From: Streptomyces antioxidans
GTDB taxonomy: Bacteria > Actinomycetota > Actinomycetes > Streptomycetales > Streptomycetaceae
DNA: 64,000 nucleotides
Reading direction: 5' to 3'
Assembly: GCF_000968685.2 (NCBI RefSeq)
Contig: NZ_LAKD02000006.1
Span: forward strand, 124,001 to 188,000
Shown here: positions 34,743-43,416 of the stretch, in pieces
How positions within the stretch are numbered: the first letter of the stretch is position 1
How the letters are laid out: each line of letters begins with the position of its first letter
Notes under the pieces: model-generated
Database searches by the model: none
What the model was told of the DNA's origin: nothing
What the model saw: only the letters and a program-made list of their open reading frames with translations
Translations under genes and position numbers: made by a program

Positions 34743-35672
34743 TCAGGAAGGGACGGTAAGTACCCGTAGCAGATTCTCCACGGCCGCACGGGTGGCGCGC
34801 TCCACGCTCTCCCCGGTGTACCCCCCGATATGGGGTGTGGTGATCACTCGCGGGTGGTGGAGCAGCTCGTGGGGCGCGGGCGGCTCCTGGTCGTACACGT
34901 CGGTGGCGTACCCGACGAGCCTGCCGTCCTCGAGGGCGTCGAGGACCGCGCCGTCGTCCACCAGGCTCGAGCGGGCGGTGTTGACCAGGTGGGCGCCGGG
35001 CCGCATGGCCGCGATGGCGGCCTCGTCGATGAGTGGCCGCTCCGCGGGCGGGCAGTGCAGGGTCACCGCGTCCGCACCGGAGAGCAGATCGTCCATCGTG
35101 GTGTACGAGAAGTCCCCGGCGGGGGTGAACTCCGGGTCCGGGAACGCGTCGAAGGCACGTACGGACATGCCGAGCCCGAGGCCGAGCCGCACCACCCGGC
35201 GGCCGATCTGGCCGCATCCCACGACCCCGAGGGTGCGCCCCGCCACCTCGCGGCCCTGGATCCGCTGCCACCGGTCGGCCTTGAGCGCCGTGTCCTGGGG
35301 CGGGATGTGGCGCAGCCCGGCGAGCATGAGGGCGATGGCAAGCTCGGCGACGCCCTGGGCGTTGGCCCCGGCGGCGGTCTCGACGGCCACGCCCTGCTCG
35401 GCGGCGGCGGTCAGGTCGACGGAGTCGACTCCGACTCCGTTGCGGCTGATGACCCTGAGGCCGGGGGCCGCGGCCAGCACCTCGCGGGTGATCGGCTCGA
35501 CCCCGGCGAGATAGCCCACACACCCGGGCAGGAACCGCAGCTGCTCCTGGCGGGTGGGCTGGCGGCCGGGGGTGGGGTACAGCAGGTCGTAGCCCGCCGC
35601 CTCCAGGGCGGCCAGCGCGGGGTGGCCGCCCTGGGACAGCGAGCGTGGCGTCACGGCGATCCGGTCGGTCAC
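34743..35672 (-). CDS. D-isomer-specific 2-hydroxyacid dehydrogenase (phosphoglycerate-dehydrogenase-like)
   Basis: 309 residues. The NAD-binding loop is GVVGCGQIGRRVV; catalytic Arg is in NTARSSLVDD, Glu in the YDQEPP segment and His in TTPHIGGYT. It lacks the regulatory ACT domain of biosynthetic SerA. These enzymes reduce 2-keto acids or oxidise 2-hydroxyacids. GTG 35672 overlaps the preceding stop by GTGA. In the operon it may handle a sugar-acid-derived keto acid, such as a hydroxypyruvate-type product. Confidence 0.9.
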   Translation of the reverse strand: MTDRIAVTPRSLSQGGHPALAALEAAGYDLLYPTPGRQPTRQEQLRFLPGCVGYLAGVEPITREVLAAAPGLRVISRNGVGVDSVDLTAAAEQGVAVETAAGANAQGVAELAIALMLAGLRHIPPQDTALKADRWQRIQGREVAGRTLGVVGCGQIGRRVVRLGLGLGMSVRAFDAFPDPEFTPAGDFSYTTMDDLLSGADAVTLHCPPAERPLIDEAAIAAMRPGAHLVNTARSSLVDDGAVLDALEDGRLVGYATDVYDQEPPAPHELLHHPRVITTPHIGGYTGESVERATRAAVENLLRVLTVPS

Positions 35673-36250
35673 TGCGCCCACTTCGGGTTGTCCACGACCG
35701 CCGGGGCGCCGTCGCGCTCGACCACGATCTTGCGGAAGCCCTTGGACTCGATGGTGCCGTAGTCGTGTCCGGCGTGGCCGGGGAAGGCGAAGAAGGTGAT
35801 CAGCGGCTCGTCGGGAGAGGTGTTGACGGAGCGGTGGGCGTACCGGCCGGGGACGTAGACGCCCTGGCCGGGGGTGAATTCCTGCCACTGCACATCGCCC
35901 TCGGGGTTCTCCATCATCATCAGGCCCCGGCCGCGCAGGCAGTAGTAGATCTCCGCGGTGTCGAGCACGGAGTGGAAGTGGCCCTTGGTCATGAAGTACT
36001 CGTCACCGACCTTGCCGGGGTAGGTGACGCTGGTGCCGTAGGCCACCTCCCCGGAGCTCTGGGGGACGCCCATGTCGAAGAACTCGTAGACCAGGACGTC
36101 CTCTTCGGCCAGTCGCCGCGCGGCCTCCTGGTCGGCGTACATCCCGGCCATGGCGGACATGCGGCGCTGGAGCGGCTTCTTGGTCCGGGAGAGCCCGGTG
36201 ACGAGGCTGAAGTCGGTGACGACGGCGGGGCGGGGGGCGGTGGTGCTCAT
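35669..36250 (-). CDS. Cupin-type glucose-6-phosphate isomerase
   Basis: 193 residues matching the cupin phosphoglucose isomerase family best known from archaea. The metal-binding motif is KGHFHSVLDTAEIYYCLRG, with a second motif VPGRYAHRSVN. It interconverts phosphorylated aldoses and ketoses independently of the common PGI fold. Overlaps of 4 bp on both sides (ATGA and GTGA) embed it firmly in the operon. Its presence implies that the substrate passes through a hexose-6-phosphate-like intermediate. Confidence 0.88.
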   Translation of the reverse strand: MSTTAPRPAVVTDFSLVTGLSRTKKPLQRRMSAMAGMYADQEAARRLAEEDVLVYEFFDMGVPQSSGEVAYGTSVTYPGKVGDEYFMTKGHFHSVLDTAEIYYCLRGRGLMMMENPEGDVQWQEFTPGQGVYVPGRYAHRSVNTSPDEPLITFFAFPGHAGHDYGTIESKGFRKIVVERDGAPAVVDNPKWAQ

Positions 36251-37209
36251 GCGGGCTCCTTGGTGACGTCGCGGGCGATGCGGGACAGCCGCTCGAAGAC
36301 GGGGCCGTGGGTGGGGATGTCGATGTGGAAGACCTCGGCGATGACCCGGGTCCAGCCGTGGATGAAGTAGAGCCAGCCGTCCGCCACGGTCAGCGCGGAG
36401 GCGTCCCGCTGGGCCCGTGCCTGGTCCAGGAAGACCAGGTCGCCGCGGTAGTTGAAGTCCCAGGCGATGGCGCCGGCGGGGAACCGCGCGGCGTCGGTGA
36501 GCGGGGAGCCCGGCCGGTCCTTGCCGAGTCCGGTGGCGTTGACCACGACGGAGCCGGGGGAGAGCGTCCGCAGCTGTGCGTCGTTGTCGCTGGGCTCGGG
36601 GGCGAGCCGGTAGTCGACGGGGATGGTGAAGCCGAGGCGTTCGTGGACGGTGCGCATCTCGCGCAGCCGGGCCTCGCGGCGGTTGGTCACCACGATGCGG
36701 GAGGGGACGTCGCCACCGGCCGCTCCGCGGTTGTGGAGGTACAGGGTGACGGCGAGGGAGGAGCCGCCCGCGCCGAGCAGCAGCAGCTCGCCCCCGGTGC
36801 GGGACCAGTAGCCGTCGGGCACGATGGCCTCCAGGGCCAGGCCGCTGGTGACGGGGTCCATGGCGTGGCCCCACAGCTCGGCACCGCGCTTGGAGACGCT
36901 GCTGACCTCGTCCAGCAGCTCGGTTTCCCGGCCGACGCCGTCGAAGAGGCCGTGGGCGGCCTTGTAGAGGTTGAGCTTGTGGGTGGTGACCAGTGCGCCG
37001 AGCGAATGCGGGTCGTGCTTGATGAAGTCGACCACCTCCCGGTAGTGCTCGGGGGTGTCGTCCAGGGGGAGGTCGATGCCCTCGATGACGGCGTCGAGGT
37101 TCAGCTCGCGCGCCCACGCCGGGAAGACCTTCATGATGGAGGACTTGGTGGTGGTGACGCCGATGAAGTACATCGTCGGGCGGGCGGCGGCGCGATACGT
37201 CCGCGGCAT
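36247..37209 (-). CDS. Shikimate-dehydrogenase-superfamily oxidoreductase, divergent
   Basis: 320 residues with the two-domain shikimate/quinate dehydrogenase layout. The catalytic lysine sits in LVTTHK, a conserved aspartate in AMDPVTSG, and the NAD(P) loop is LLGAGGSSLAV with a following TNRRE. Compared with AroE the N-terminal substrate motif is altered (TKSSIMKVFPAW instead of the serine pair of the shikimate site), so the substrate is probably not shikimate. AAGGAG precedes the ATG. A polyol, cyclitol or sugar acid is more likely from its place in a catabolic operon. Confidence 0.8.
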   Translation of the reverse strand: MPRTYRAAARPTMYFIGVTTTKSSIMKVFPAWARELNLDAVIEGIDLPLDDTPEHYREVVDFIKHDPHSLGALVTTHKLNLYKAAHGLFDGVGRETELLDEVSSVSKRGAELWGHAMDPVTSGLALEAIVPDGYWSRTGGELLLLGAGGSSLAVTLYLHNRGAAGGDVPSRIVVTNRREARLREMRTVHERLGFTIPVDYRLAPEPSDNDAQLRTLSPGSVVVNATGLGKDRPGSPLTDAARFPAGAIAWDFNYRGDLVFLDQARAQRDASALTVADGWLYFIHGWTRVIAEVFHIDIPTHGPVFERLSRIARDVTKEPA

Positions 37210-37259
37210 GTCAGTTCTCCTTCGAGGAGCCGTGCGGGGTTAAGGGCCGGGTGGGCGGG

Positions 37260-38759
37260 TCAGTGCTCCTCCCAGTCCCGGGCGCAGCCCACCGCCTTCT
37301 GCCAGCCCGCGTAGAGCCGGTCGGCCCGTGCGCGGTCCATCGCGCAGTCGAAGCGGCGCTCGAGCCGGAAGGTGCCGGACAGCTCGTCCCGGTCCTTCCA
37401 GAACCCGGTGGCGAGCCCGGCCAGGAAGGCCGCGCCGCGGGCCGAGGACTCGATGACGGTGGGGCGCAGCACGGGGACGTCGAGGATGTCGGCCTGGAAC
37501 TGCATCAGGAAGTTGTTGGCGGTGGCCCCGCCGTCGACCTTGATCTCCCGGGTGGACAGGCCCGAATCGCCCTCCATGCAGGTGATGACGTCGCGGATCT
37601 GGTAGGCGATGGACTCCAGCGTGGCGCGGATGACGTGCTTGCGGCTGGCGCCGCGGGTCAGGCCGAGGATGGCGCCCCGCGCGTACTGGTCCCAGTACGG
37701 GGCGGCGAGCCCCACGAACGCCGGGACCACGTAGACGCCGTTGGTGTCGGGGACGTTGAGGGCGGCGTACTCGGTGTCCTCGGCGTCGTAGACGATCTGG
37801 AGCTCGTCGCGCAGCCACTGGATGGAGGCGGCGGCCACGAAGATCAGCCCTTCCAGGGCGTACTCGACCCCGCCGTCCACGCCCCAGGCGATGGTGGTGA
37901 GCATGCCGCTGCCGCTGAAGACGGGGGTGTCGCCGGTGTTGAGTACCAGCGAGGCCCCGGTGCCGTACGTGGCCTTCACCGAGCCCGGGTCGAAGCACGC
38001 CTGGCCGAACAGCGCGCCCTGCTGGTCGCCGACGGCCGAGGCGACCGGGATCCTGGCGCCGAGCAGCACCGACTCCTCGGTGTGGCCGTAGACCTCACTG
38101 GTGGGGCGCACCTCGGGGAGGATCGCGCGGGGGATGTCGAGCTCGTCGAGCAGCCGCTGGTCCCAGTCCAGCCGGGTGATGTCGAAGAGCATGGTGCGCG
38201 AGGCGTTGGTGTAGTCGGTGACGTGTGCGGCACCGCCGGTGAGGTTCCAGATCAGCCAGGAGTCGACGGTGCCGAAGGCGAGCTCGCCACGCTCGGCGCG
38301 CTGCCGGGCACCGGGCACGTTGTCGAGGATCCACTTCACCTTGGTGGCGGAGAAGTAGGCGTCGATGATCAGCCCGGTGGTCCGCTTGACGTGCTCCTCC
38401 AGGCCGCGGGCCTTGAGCTCCTCGCACAGCGCCGCGGTGCGGCGGTCCTGCCACACGATGGCGTGGTGCACGGGCTCTCCGGTGGCGCGGTCCCAGACCA
38501 CCACCGTCTCGCGCTGGTTGGTGACGCCGATGGCGGCGATGTCCTCGGAGCCGCACTCGGCCTGGGCCAGCACCTGCTTGGCGACGGTGACCTGGGTGTT
38601 CCAGATGTCCAGCGGGTTGTGCTCGACCCAGCCGGGCTGGGGATAGATCTGCGGGAACTCCTGGCTGGCGACCGCGGCGATGTCGCCCGCCCTGTCGAAG
38701 AGGATGGCCCGGATGCTGGTGGTGCCGGCGTCGAAGGCCATGACATAGCGGTGGGTCAT
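37260..38759 (-). CDS. FGGY-family carbohydrate kinase (glycerol-kinase-like)
   Basis: 499 residues, the length of glycerol kinase. The phosphate-1 loop is AFDAGTTSIRAILFD; GVTNQRETVVVWD, IVWQDRRT and FGTVDSWLIWNLTGG follow GlpK closely, as does the adenosine-site block KVDGGATANNF. It phosphorylates glycerol or a similar polyol or ketose with ATP. It starts 5 bp after the preceding gene. No glycerol facilitator or glycerol-3-phosphate dehydrogenase is nearby, so another substrate is plausible. Confidence 0.9.
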   Translation of the reverse strand: MTHRYVMAFDAGTTSIRAILFDRAGDIAAVASQEFPQIYPQPGWVEHNPLDIWNTQVTVAKQVLAQAECGSEDIAAIGVTNQRETVVVWDRATGEPVHHAIVWQDRRTAALCEELKARGLEEHVKRTTGLIIDAYFSATKVKWILDNVPGARQRAERGELAFGTVDSWLIWNLTGGAAHVTDYTNASRTMLFDITRLDWDQRLLDELDIPRAILPEVRPTSEVYGHTEESVLLGARIPVASAVGDQQGALFGQACFDPGSVKATYGTGASLVLNTGDTPVFSGSGMLTTIAWGVDGGVEYALEGLIFVAAASIQWLRDELQIVYDAEDTEYAALNVPDTNGVYVVPAFVGLAAPYWDQYARGAILGLTRGASRKHVIRATLESIAYQIRDVITCMEGDSGLSTREIKVDGGATANNFLMQFQADILDVPVLRPTVIESSARGAAFLAGLATGFWKDRDELSGTFRLERRFDCAMDRARADRLYAGWQKAVGCARDWEEH

Positions 38760-38764
38760 CGATG

Positions 38765-39856
38765 TCACCTGCCTTCTGCCGGAGCGGGGTCCGATGTGGT
38801 GGCGTGGGGGTCGCCGTGACACGCGACCATGGCCTTCATCCCGGCCCCGGAGGACGCGTAGTCGAAGGCATCGTGGATCTTCTCCAGGGGGAACACCTCG
38901 CTGACCAGTGGTGACAGATCGGCGCGGCGCTCGCCGACCAGCCGCAGACAACGGCCGTAGTCGCCGTTGGTGGAGCCGGTCGTCCCGGTCAGGGTGAGGC
39001 CCTTGTAGTGCACCGCGTTGGTGTCGAGCGGGATGGTGCGGGCGGCGCCGAGACCCGCGAAGTAGTTGAGCCTGCCGTGCGGCGCGAGCAGTTCGGCCGC
39101 CTGCGCCTGCACCTGGGGGTCGGACACCGCCGTGATGACCACGTCCGCGCCCCGGCCGCCGGTGTGCTCGCGCACCACCTCGGCCAGGTCCTGTTCGCGG
39201 ACCCCGACGCACACATCGGCGCCGAGCCGGGCGGCGAGGTCCAGCCGGGGACGGCCGCGGTTGGAGACGATCACCTTGCGGGCCCCGGCCAGCTTGCCGA
39301 GCAGCACGTGGAACGCGCCGATGGGGCCCGCTCCGGTGATCACCACGACGTCCTCGGGGCCCACCCGGAGCCCGCGCTGCCCGCTGTAGCAGCAGGAGAA
39401 CGGCTCCACCAGGGCCGCCTCGGCGTAGGAGACGCCGTCGGGGATCGCGAAGACATTGCCGCGCTGGACGGCGAAGCCGGGCACCCGCAGCAGCTCCTGG
39501 AAGCCGCCGTCGATGCTGATGCCGAACGCCTCGTAGTCCGGGCACATGTTGTTGTAGCCGTGGCGGCACATGTCGCAGCGGCCACAGCCCACGTTCGGGG
39601 TGACGGTGACCCGCGTGCCCGGGTGGAACCCGGTCACCCGCGGCCCTGCCGCCACCACGTCCCCCGCCACCTCGTGGCCCAGCACCCGCGGCTGCCCATC
39701 GCGGAGCTTGAAGTGGCCGTGCTTGAAGATGCGCAGGTCGGTGCCGCAGATGGAGGCCGCCCGGACCCGCACCAGCAGATCGTCGCCGACGACGGTGGGC
39801 TCGGCCACGTCCTCGACCGCCAGCTCCCCCGGCCGGTGCAACACGGCGGCCCTCAT
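38765..39856 (-). CDS. Zinc-dependent medium-chain dehydrogenase (sorbitol/threonine dehydrogenase type)
   Basis: 363 residues. The catalytic zinc site is CGTDLRIF and GHEVAG, the structural zinc lobe has all four cysteines (CGRCDMC and NMC), and the Rossmann loop is ITGAGPIGAFH. Such enzymes oxidise a secondary alcohol of a polyol or sugar with NAD(P). The start overlaps the stop of the neighbouring paralogue by 4 bp, so two MDR dehydrogenases are made from one message. Confidence 0.9.
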   Translation of the reverse strand: MRAAVLHRPGELAVEDVAEPTVVGDDLLVRVRAASICGTDLRIFKHGHFKLRDGQPRVLGHEVAGDVVAAGPRVTGFHPGTRVTVTPNVGCGRCDMCRHGYNNMCPDYEAFGISIDGGFQELLRVPGFAVQRGNVFAIPDGVSYAEAALVEPFSCCYSGQRGLRVGPEDVVVITGAGPIGAFHVLLGKLAGARKVIVSNRGRPRLDLAARLGADVCVGVREQDLAEVVREHTGGRGADVVITAVSDPQVQAQAAELLAPHGRLNYFAGLGAARTIPLDTNAVHYKGLTLTGTTGSTNGDYGRCLRLVGERRADLSPLVSEVFPLEKIHDAFDYASSGAGMKAMVACHGDPHATTSDPAPAEGR

Positions 39857-40941
39857 GACGCGCCTCCGGCGACACCGGGCCGGATGAGCTCGGTCTGGGC
39901 CTGGTCGGCCACCGCGAAGACGACCTTGTTGTACCAGGTGCGGCGCTCCAGCATGTCGGCGAACATCGCCGGTGCCTCCTCCAGGGTCGGGGTGTGGCTG
40001 ATGAGGGGTGCCACCTTCAGATCGCGCCCCAGGTGGTGGACCACCATGTCCCATTCGCTGCGCCCGGCCGGGGTGATCCTGGAGTTCCAGGTGCCGTAGA
40101 CCCGCAGCTCACGGCGGAGGACCGAGGAGACCAGGGCGCGCGGCAGGGTCAGGTCACCTGAGATGTCGCCCAGGAGCATGACCTGGCCGAGCGGGGCCGC
40201 CGCGGTGAGGGCCTGGACGAGGGTGGCGGGCAGACCGCTCGCCTCCACCGCGCAGTCCACGCCCCGGCCGCCGGTCAGCTCCCGGACCGCCTCCACCGTG
40301 TCCCCGGCGGACGCGTCGATCACCGGGAAGCCGAGGTCCGCCATGACGGCGCGCTTGCGCTCGTCCACATCGGCCACGTACACCTCGCTGACGCCCAGGA
40401 TGCGCAGCCACTGGGCGGCCAGCGCCCCGATGGGTCCGGCCCCGATCACCAGCGCGGTGGCGTGGGATGGCAGCTGGAACTTCAGCACGGCGTGCAGGGC
40501 CACCGCGGCGGGCTCCACCATGGCGGCGTGCACCAGGGGCAGATCCCGCGCCACCGGCACCAGATTGGCCTCGGGCACCTGGAGGAACTCGGCCATGGCG
40601 CCGTCCCGCCGCGAGCCGTAGTAGTCATAACCGGAGCCGAGGGCGTACTCGCCGATCTGGGTCATCGGATCCGCCGGGTCGGGCAGGAGGGGGAAGACCG
40701 CGGCGCGGTCCCCGGGGCGGAAGCGGCTTCCCTCCGGGGCCTCCTCGACCACGGCGGAGAACTCATGGCCCAGGACGAGCGGATAGTGGTACGCCTTCCC
40801 GCGGCCGAACCTGAGCACATCAGAGCCGCATACGCCCACACCGCCGACGCGGACGAGGACGGAGCGGTCGCCCACGGGCGCGGGGGCGGGGACGTCGGTG
40901 AGGGTGAGGACGCCCTCGGATTGCAGTACTGCTGCCTTCAT
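39853..40941 (-). CDS. Medium-chain dehydrogenase, GatD-like, lacking structural-zinc cysteines
   Basis: 362 residues, most like galactitol-1-phosphate or sorbitol dehydrogenases. The catalytic zinc ligands remain (CGSDVLRF, LGHEFSAVVEE, a later Glu), and the Rossmann loop is VIGAGPIGAL. In the lobe that normally carries the four-cysteine structural zinc, the sequence is PLLPDPADPMTQIGEYALG, with no cysteine. A GatD-like SGYDYYGSRRDG block follows. Oxidation of a phosphorylated or free polyol is inferred. Confidence 0.88.
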   Translation of the reverse strand: MKAAVLQSEGVLTLTDVPAPAPVGDRSVLVRVGGVGVCGSDVLRFGRGKAYHYPLVLGHEFSAVVEEAPEGSRFRPGDRAAVFPLLPDPADPMTQIGEYALGSGYDYYGSRRDGAMAEFLQVPEANLVPVARDLPLVHAAMVEPAAVALHAVLKFQLPSHATALVIGAGPIGALAAQWLRILGVSEVYVADVDERKRAVMADLGFPVIDASAGDTVEAVRELTGGRGVDCAVEASGLPATLVQALTAAAPLGQVMLLGDISGDLTLPRALVSSVLRRELRVYGTWNSRITPAGRSEWDMVVHHLGRDLKVAPLISHTPTLEEAPAMFADMLERRTWYNKVVFAVADQAQTELIRPGVAGGAS

Positions 40942-40954
40942 CGCTTGGTCCGCC

Positions 40955-41791
40955 TCAGACTTCCATGCCGTAGCGGTGTGCCTTGTGCGTCGGGTAGAGC
41001 GCGATCTGGGGGATGGTGACGTCGGGCGTGCGGGTGGCCACGTAGAGGGACACCTCGGCGACGTTGTCGACGTCGATGCAGCTGGCGTGGATGCCCTCGG
41101 CGAGCTCCTTGTCGTCCAGCCAGCCGTCGAGGTAGGCGGGGATGTCGCCGTCGTACAGACCCTTGTCGATGATCTCGGTCATCGGGGTCTTGACGTGGGA
41201 CGGGTTGATCACCGTCACCCCGATGTTCTTCTCCTTGCCCTCAAGGAGGATGTTCTTGCTGAATCCCATCATCCCGTGCTTGGAGGCGCGGTAGGGGCTG
41301 TGGCCGGGACCGGATGCCAGTCGGGCCGAGGACGATCCCATGTTGATGACGCGCCCGCCGGTGGGCTGCCGCTCCATGATGCGGAACGCCTCGCGGCAGC
41401 ACAGGAAGACCGCGGTCAGATTGGGGCCGATGGTCTTGTTCCACTCCTCCAGCGTCACCTCGGTCACCGGTGGTGAGAGCGAGTCGCGGCCCGCGCTGTT
41501 GACGAGGAGGTCGACCCGGCCCCACTCCTCCATGGCGGTCCGGAAGAAGCCCTGGACCTGCTCCTCCTCGGTGACATCGGCCTCGGCGCCCACGCAGTCG
41601 CCGCCCTGGGACTGGATGGAGCCGACGACCTGCTGGAGCCGCTTGCCGTCGATGTCGACCAGGAGGACCTTGGCCCGGTTGGCCGCGAAGATCCGGCCGA
41701 CGGCCTCGCCGATGCCGGAGGCGCCACCGGTGATGATGGCGACCTTGCCCTCCAGCGCGGTGCCGGGGGCGGGTTCGTAGGTGGTGGTCAT
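40955..41791 (-). CDS. Short-chain dehydrogenase/reductase
   Basis: 278 residues of a classical SDR: cofactor motif TGGASGIGEA, NSAG, and the catalytic Ser/Tyr/Lys in GSSSA and YRASKHG. The cofactor-selecting LVDID ends in Asp, suggesting NAD. The C-terminal extension (GMEV end) resembles sugar-alcohol-6-phosphate dehydrogenases. It lies between an MDR dehydrogenase and a KDPG-type aldolase and is probably one of the oxidation steps of the catabolic route. Confidence 0.9.
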   Translation of the reverse strand: MTTTYEPAPGTALEGKVAIITGGASGIGEAVGRIFAANRAKVLLVDIDGKRLQQVVGSIQSQGGDCVGAEADVTEEEQVQGFFRTAMEEWGRVDLLVNSAGRDSLSPPVTEVTLEEWNKTIGPNLTAVFLCCREAFRIMERQPTGGRVINMGSSSARLASGPGHSPYRASKHGMMGFSKNILLEGKEKNIGVTVINPSHVKTPMTEIIDKGLYDGDIPAYLDGWLDDKELAEGIHASCIDVDNVAEVSLYVATRTPDVTIPQIALYPTHKAHRYGMEV

Positions 41792-41835
41792 GCTGTCCCT
41801 TTTTGGTGTGGTGGGTGGGTGTTCGTGGGTGGTTC

Positions 41836-42480
41836 TCAGGTGGCGGCCGCGGCGGCGGTCTCGACCGCGGCGCGGGCATTGCGCCCGATGGCCTCGTAGT
41901 CCCCCTCGGCCAGCAGCGCCGTACTGGCGATCCAGGTGCCACCGCAGGCGGCCACGTGCGGCCGGCTCAGATAGTCGGGGAGGTTGTCCGGGGTGATCCC
42001 GCCGGTGGGCAGGAACGCCATCCCGTCGTACGGAGCCGCCATGGCGTCCAGCAGCCGCAGTCCGCCCGACGCCTCGGCCGGGAAGTACTTCACCAGTGGC
42101 AGCCTCCTGGCCAGGGCCGCCTCCACCCCGGTGGGGCTGTTGACGCCGGGGACGACGGGGATCTTCCGCTCCAGGCAGTGGTCCACGACGTCCGGGTTGA
42201 AGCCGGGCGCCACCACGAACTGGGCTCCCGCGTCGACGGCGCGGTCCACGGTCGTACGGTCCAGGACCGTCCCCGCGCCGACCAGCAGCCCGGGGTGGCG
42301 GGCCCGCAGGGCGGCGATCCCGTCCCGGGCGGCCGGGGTGCGGAAGGTGATCTCGGCGACCGGCAGTCCCGCCCCGAGCAGGGTCTCGCCGAGCGGGTCG
42401 GCGTGGCGCACCCGGGGCAGGGTGACGACCGGGACGACCCGGACGCGGCGCAGTTCGCCGAGGAGTTCGGTGGGGTTCAT
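41836..42480 (-). CDS. KDPG/KHG-type aldolase
   Basis: 214 residues. Typical KDPG aldolase features are ITFRTPAA, GAGTVLD, the Schiff-base lysine in LVKYFPAE and the phosphate-binding FLPTGGI. It cleaves 2-keto-3-deoxy-6-phospho sugar acids to pyruvate and glyceraldehyde-3-phosphate or a related aldehyde. Its ATG overlaps the preceding stop. It marks the operon as an Entner-Doudoroff-like route to pyruvate, although no sugar-acid dehydratase gene is visible in the operon. Confidence 0.9.
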   Translation of the reverse strand: MNPTELLGELRRVRVVPVVTLPRVRHADPLGETLLGAGLPVAEITFRTPAARDGIAALRARHPGLLVGAGTVLDRTTVDRAVDAGAQFVVAPGFNPDVVDHCLERKIPVVPGVNSPTGVEAALARRLPLVKYFPAEASGGLRLLDAMAAPYDGMAFLPTGGITPDNLPDYLSRPHVAACGGTWIASTALLAEGDYEAIGRNARAAVETAAAAAT

Positions 42481-43376
42481 CGGTCCTCCTTCGCGGTGGG
42501 GCCGCCCGGGGTGAGGACATGGGCGTCGCCCACCCGCGGCACGGTCCAGGACGGTGGCGCGTCGCGGCGGCGCAGCGCGTCGCGGGCGTCCTCCGGGTCG
42601 ACGGTGTTGAAGTCGAACAGGCCGAAGTGGTGGCAGATCAGGTGCGGGATCCCGGCCGCCTCGCACAGCTCGGCCGCCTCCTCGACGGTGAAGTTGCCGG
42701 GAACGCCGTTCTCGGTGCGGTGGCGGTCGCGCCCGTTCACCGGCAGCAGCGCCACATCGGCGCGGAGTGCGCGCAAGCGCTCTGGCTGCCCGTCGTGGGG
42801 GACGCAGTCGCCGGAGTGGTAGACGCGGACACCGCCGACCGTGAGCACATAGCCGAGGAAGCGGTGGTCGCCGTTCCCGTCCTGTTCGAGGTGTTCATGC
42901 GCGGCGGGGACCGGTTCGACGGTGACACCGCCGTCCAGTTCCACCCGCTCGCCCGCGGTGGTCCCGATCAGCCGGGCGGCGGGTACGCCACGCTCCAGGG
43001 CCCGCGCCCGCTCGGCGCGCGGGACGACGAAGCGCGGGTCGTTGTGCGGCAGCAGCGCCCGGATGGTGCCCGGGTCCATGTGGTCGGTGTGTCCATGGGT
43101 GCACAGCACCGCGTCCACCCCGCGGATGGCCTCCGGCGCCACCGGGGCGGGGTGCATCCGGCGGTGCGGGAAGAGCGCCCCGCGGTACTTCTCGGCGAGG
43201 GTGTCCGAGAGGTACGGGTCGATCAGGATCAGCCCGCCGCGGTGGCGCAGGGCGAATCCGGCCTGGCCGAGCCACCACAGCGTCACCTCGTCCGGTCCGG
43301 CCCCGGGCGGGGCGGCGAAGGTGCCGGTGAGAGGGGTGCCGGACACGGGGCGCACGGCGGACCGTGTGATGTTCAT
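42477..43376 (-). CDS. MBL-fold hydrolase, UlaG-like lactonase family
   Basis: 299 residues of a metallo-beta-lactamase fold. The metal motif is CTHGHTDHMDP, with further ligands in VYHSGDC and LICHHFG. The overall pattern (WWLGQAGF start, long insert, C-terminal HHFG) follows UlaG, the L-ascorbate-6-phosphate lactonase. In this operon it may open a sugar-phosphate lactone formed by one of the dehydrogenases. The exact substrate is unknown. Confidence 0.85.
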   Translation of the reverse strand: MNITRSAVRPVSGTPLTGTFAAPPGAGPDEVTLWWLGQAGFALRHRGGLILIDPYLSDTLAEKYRGALFPHRRMHPAPVAPEAIRGVDAVLCTHGHTDHMDPGTIRALLPHNDPRFVVPRAERARALERGVPAARLIGTTAGERVELDGGVTVEPVPAAHEHLEQDGNGDHRFLGYVLTVGGVRVYHSGDCVPHDGQPERLRALRADVALLPVNGRDRHRTENGVPGNFTVEEAAELCEAAGIPHLICHHFGLFDFNTVDPEDARDALRRRDAPPSWTVPRVGDAHVLTPGGPTAKEDR

Positions 43377-43416
43377 GCGTGCTCCCGATGGCTGGGGGTG
43401 GGGTCGCTGGGTGCGG

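Noticed and set aside
37260..38759. Dedicated glycerol catabolism (glpFKD)
   Set aside because: The kinase resembles GlpK, but no facilitator or glycerol-3-phosphate dehydrogenase is present and the neighbours are sugar-acid or polyol enzymes.
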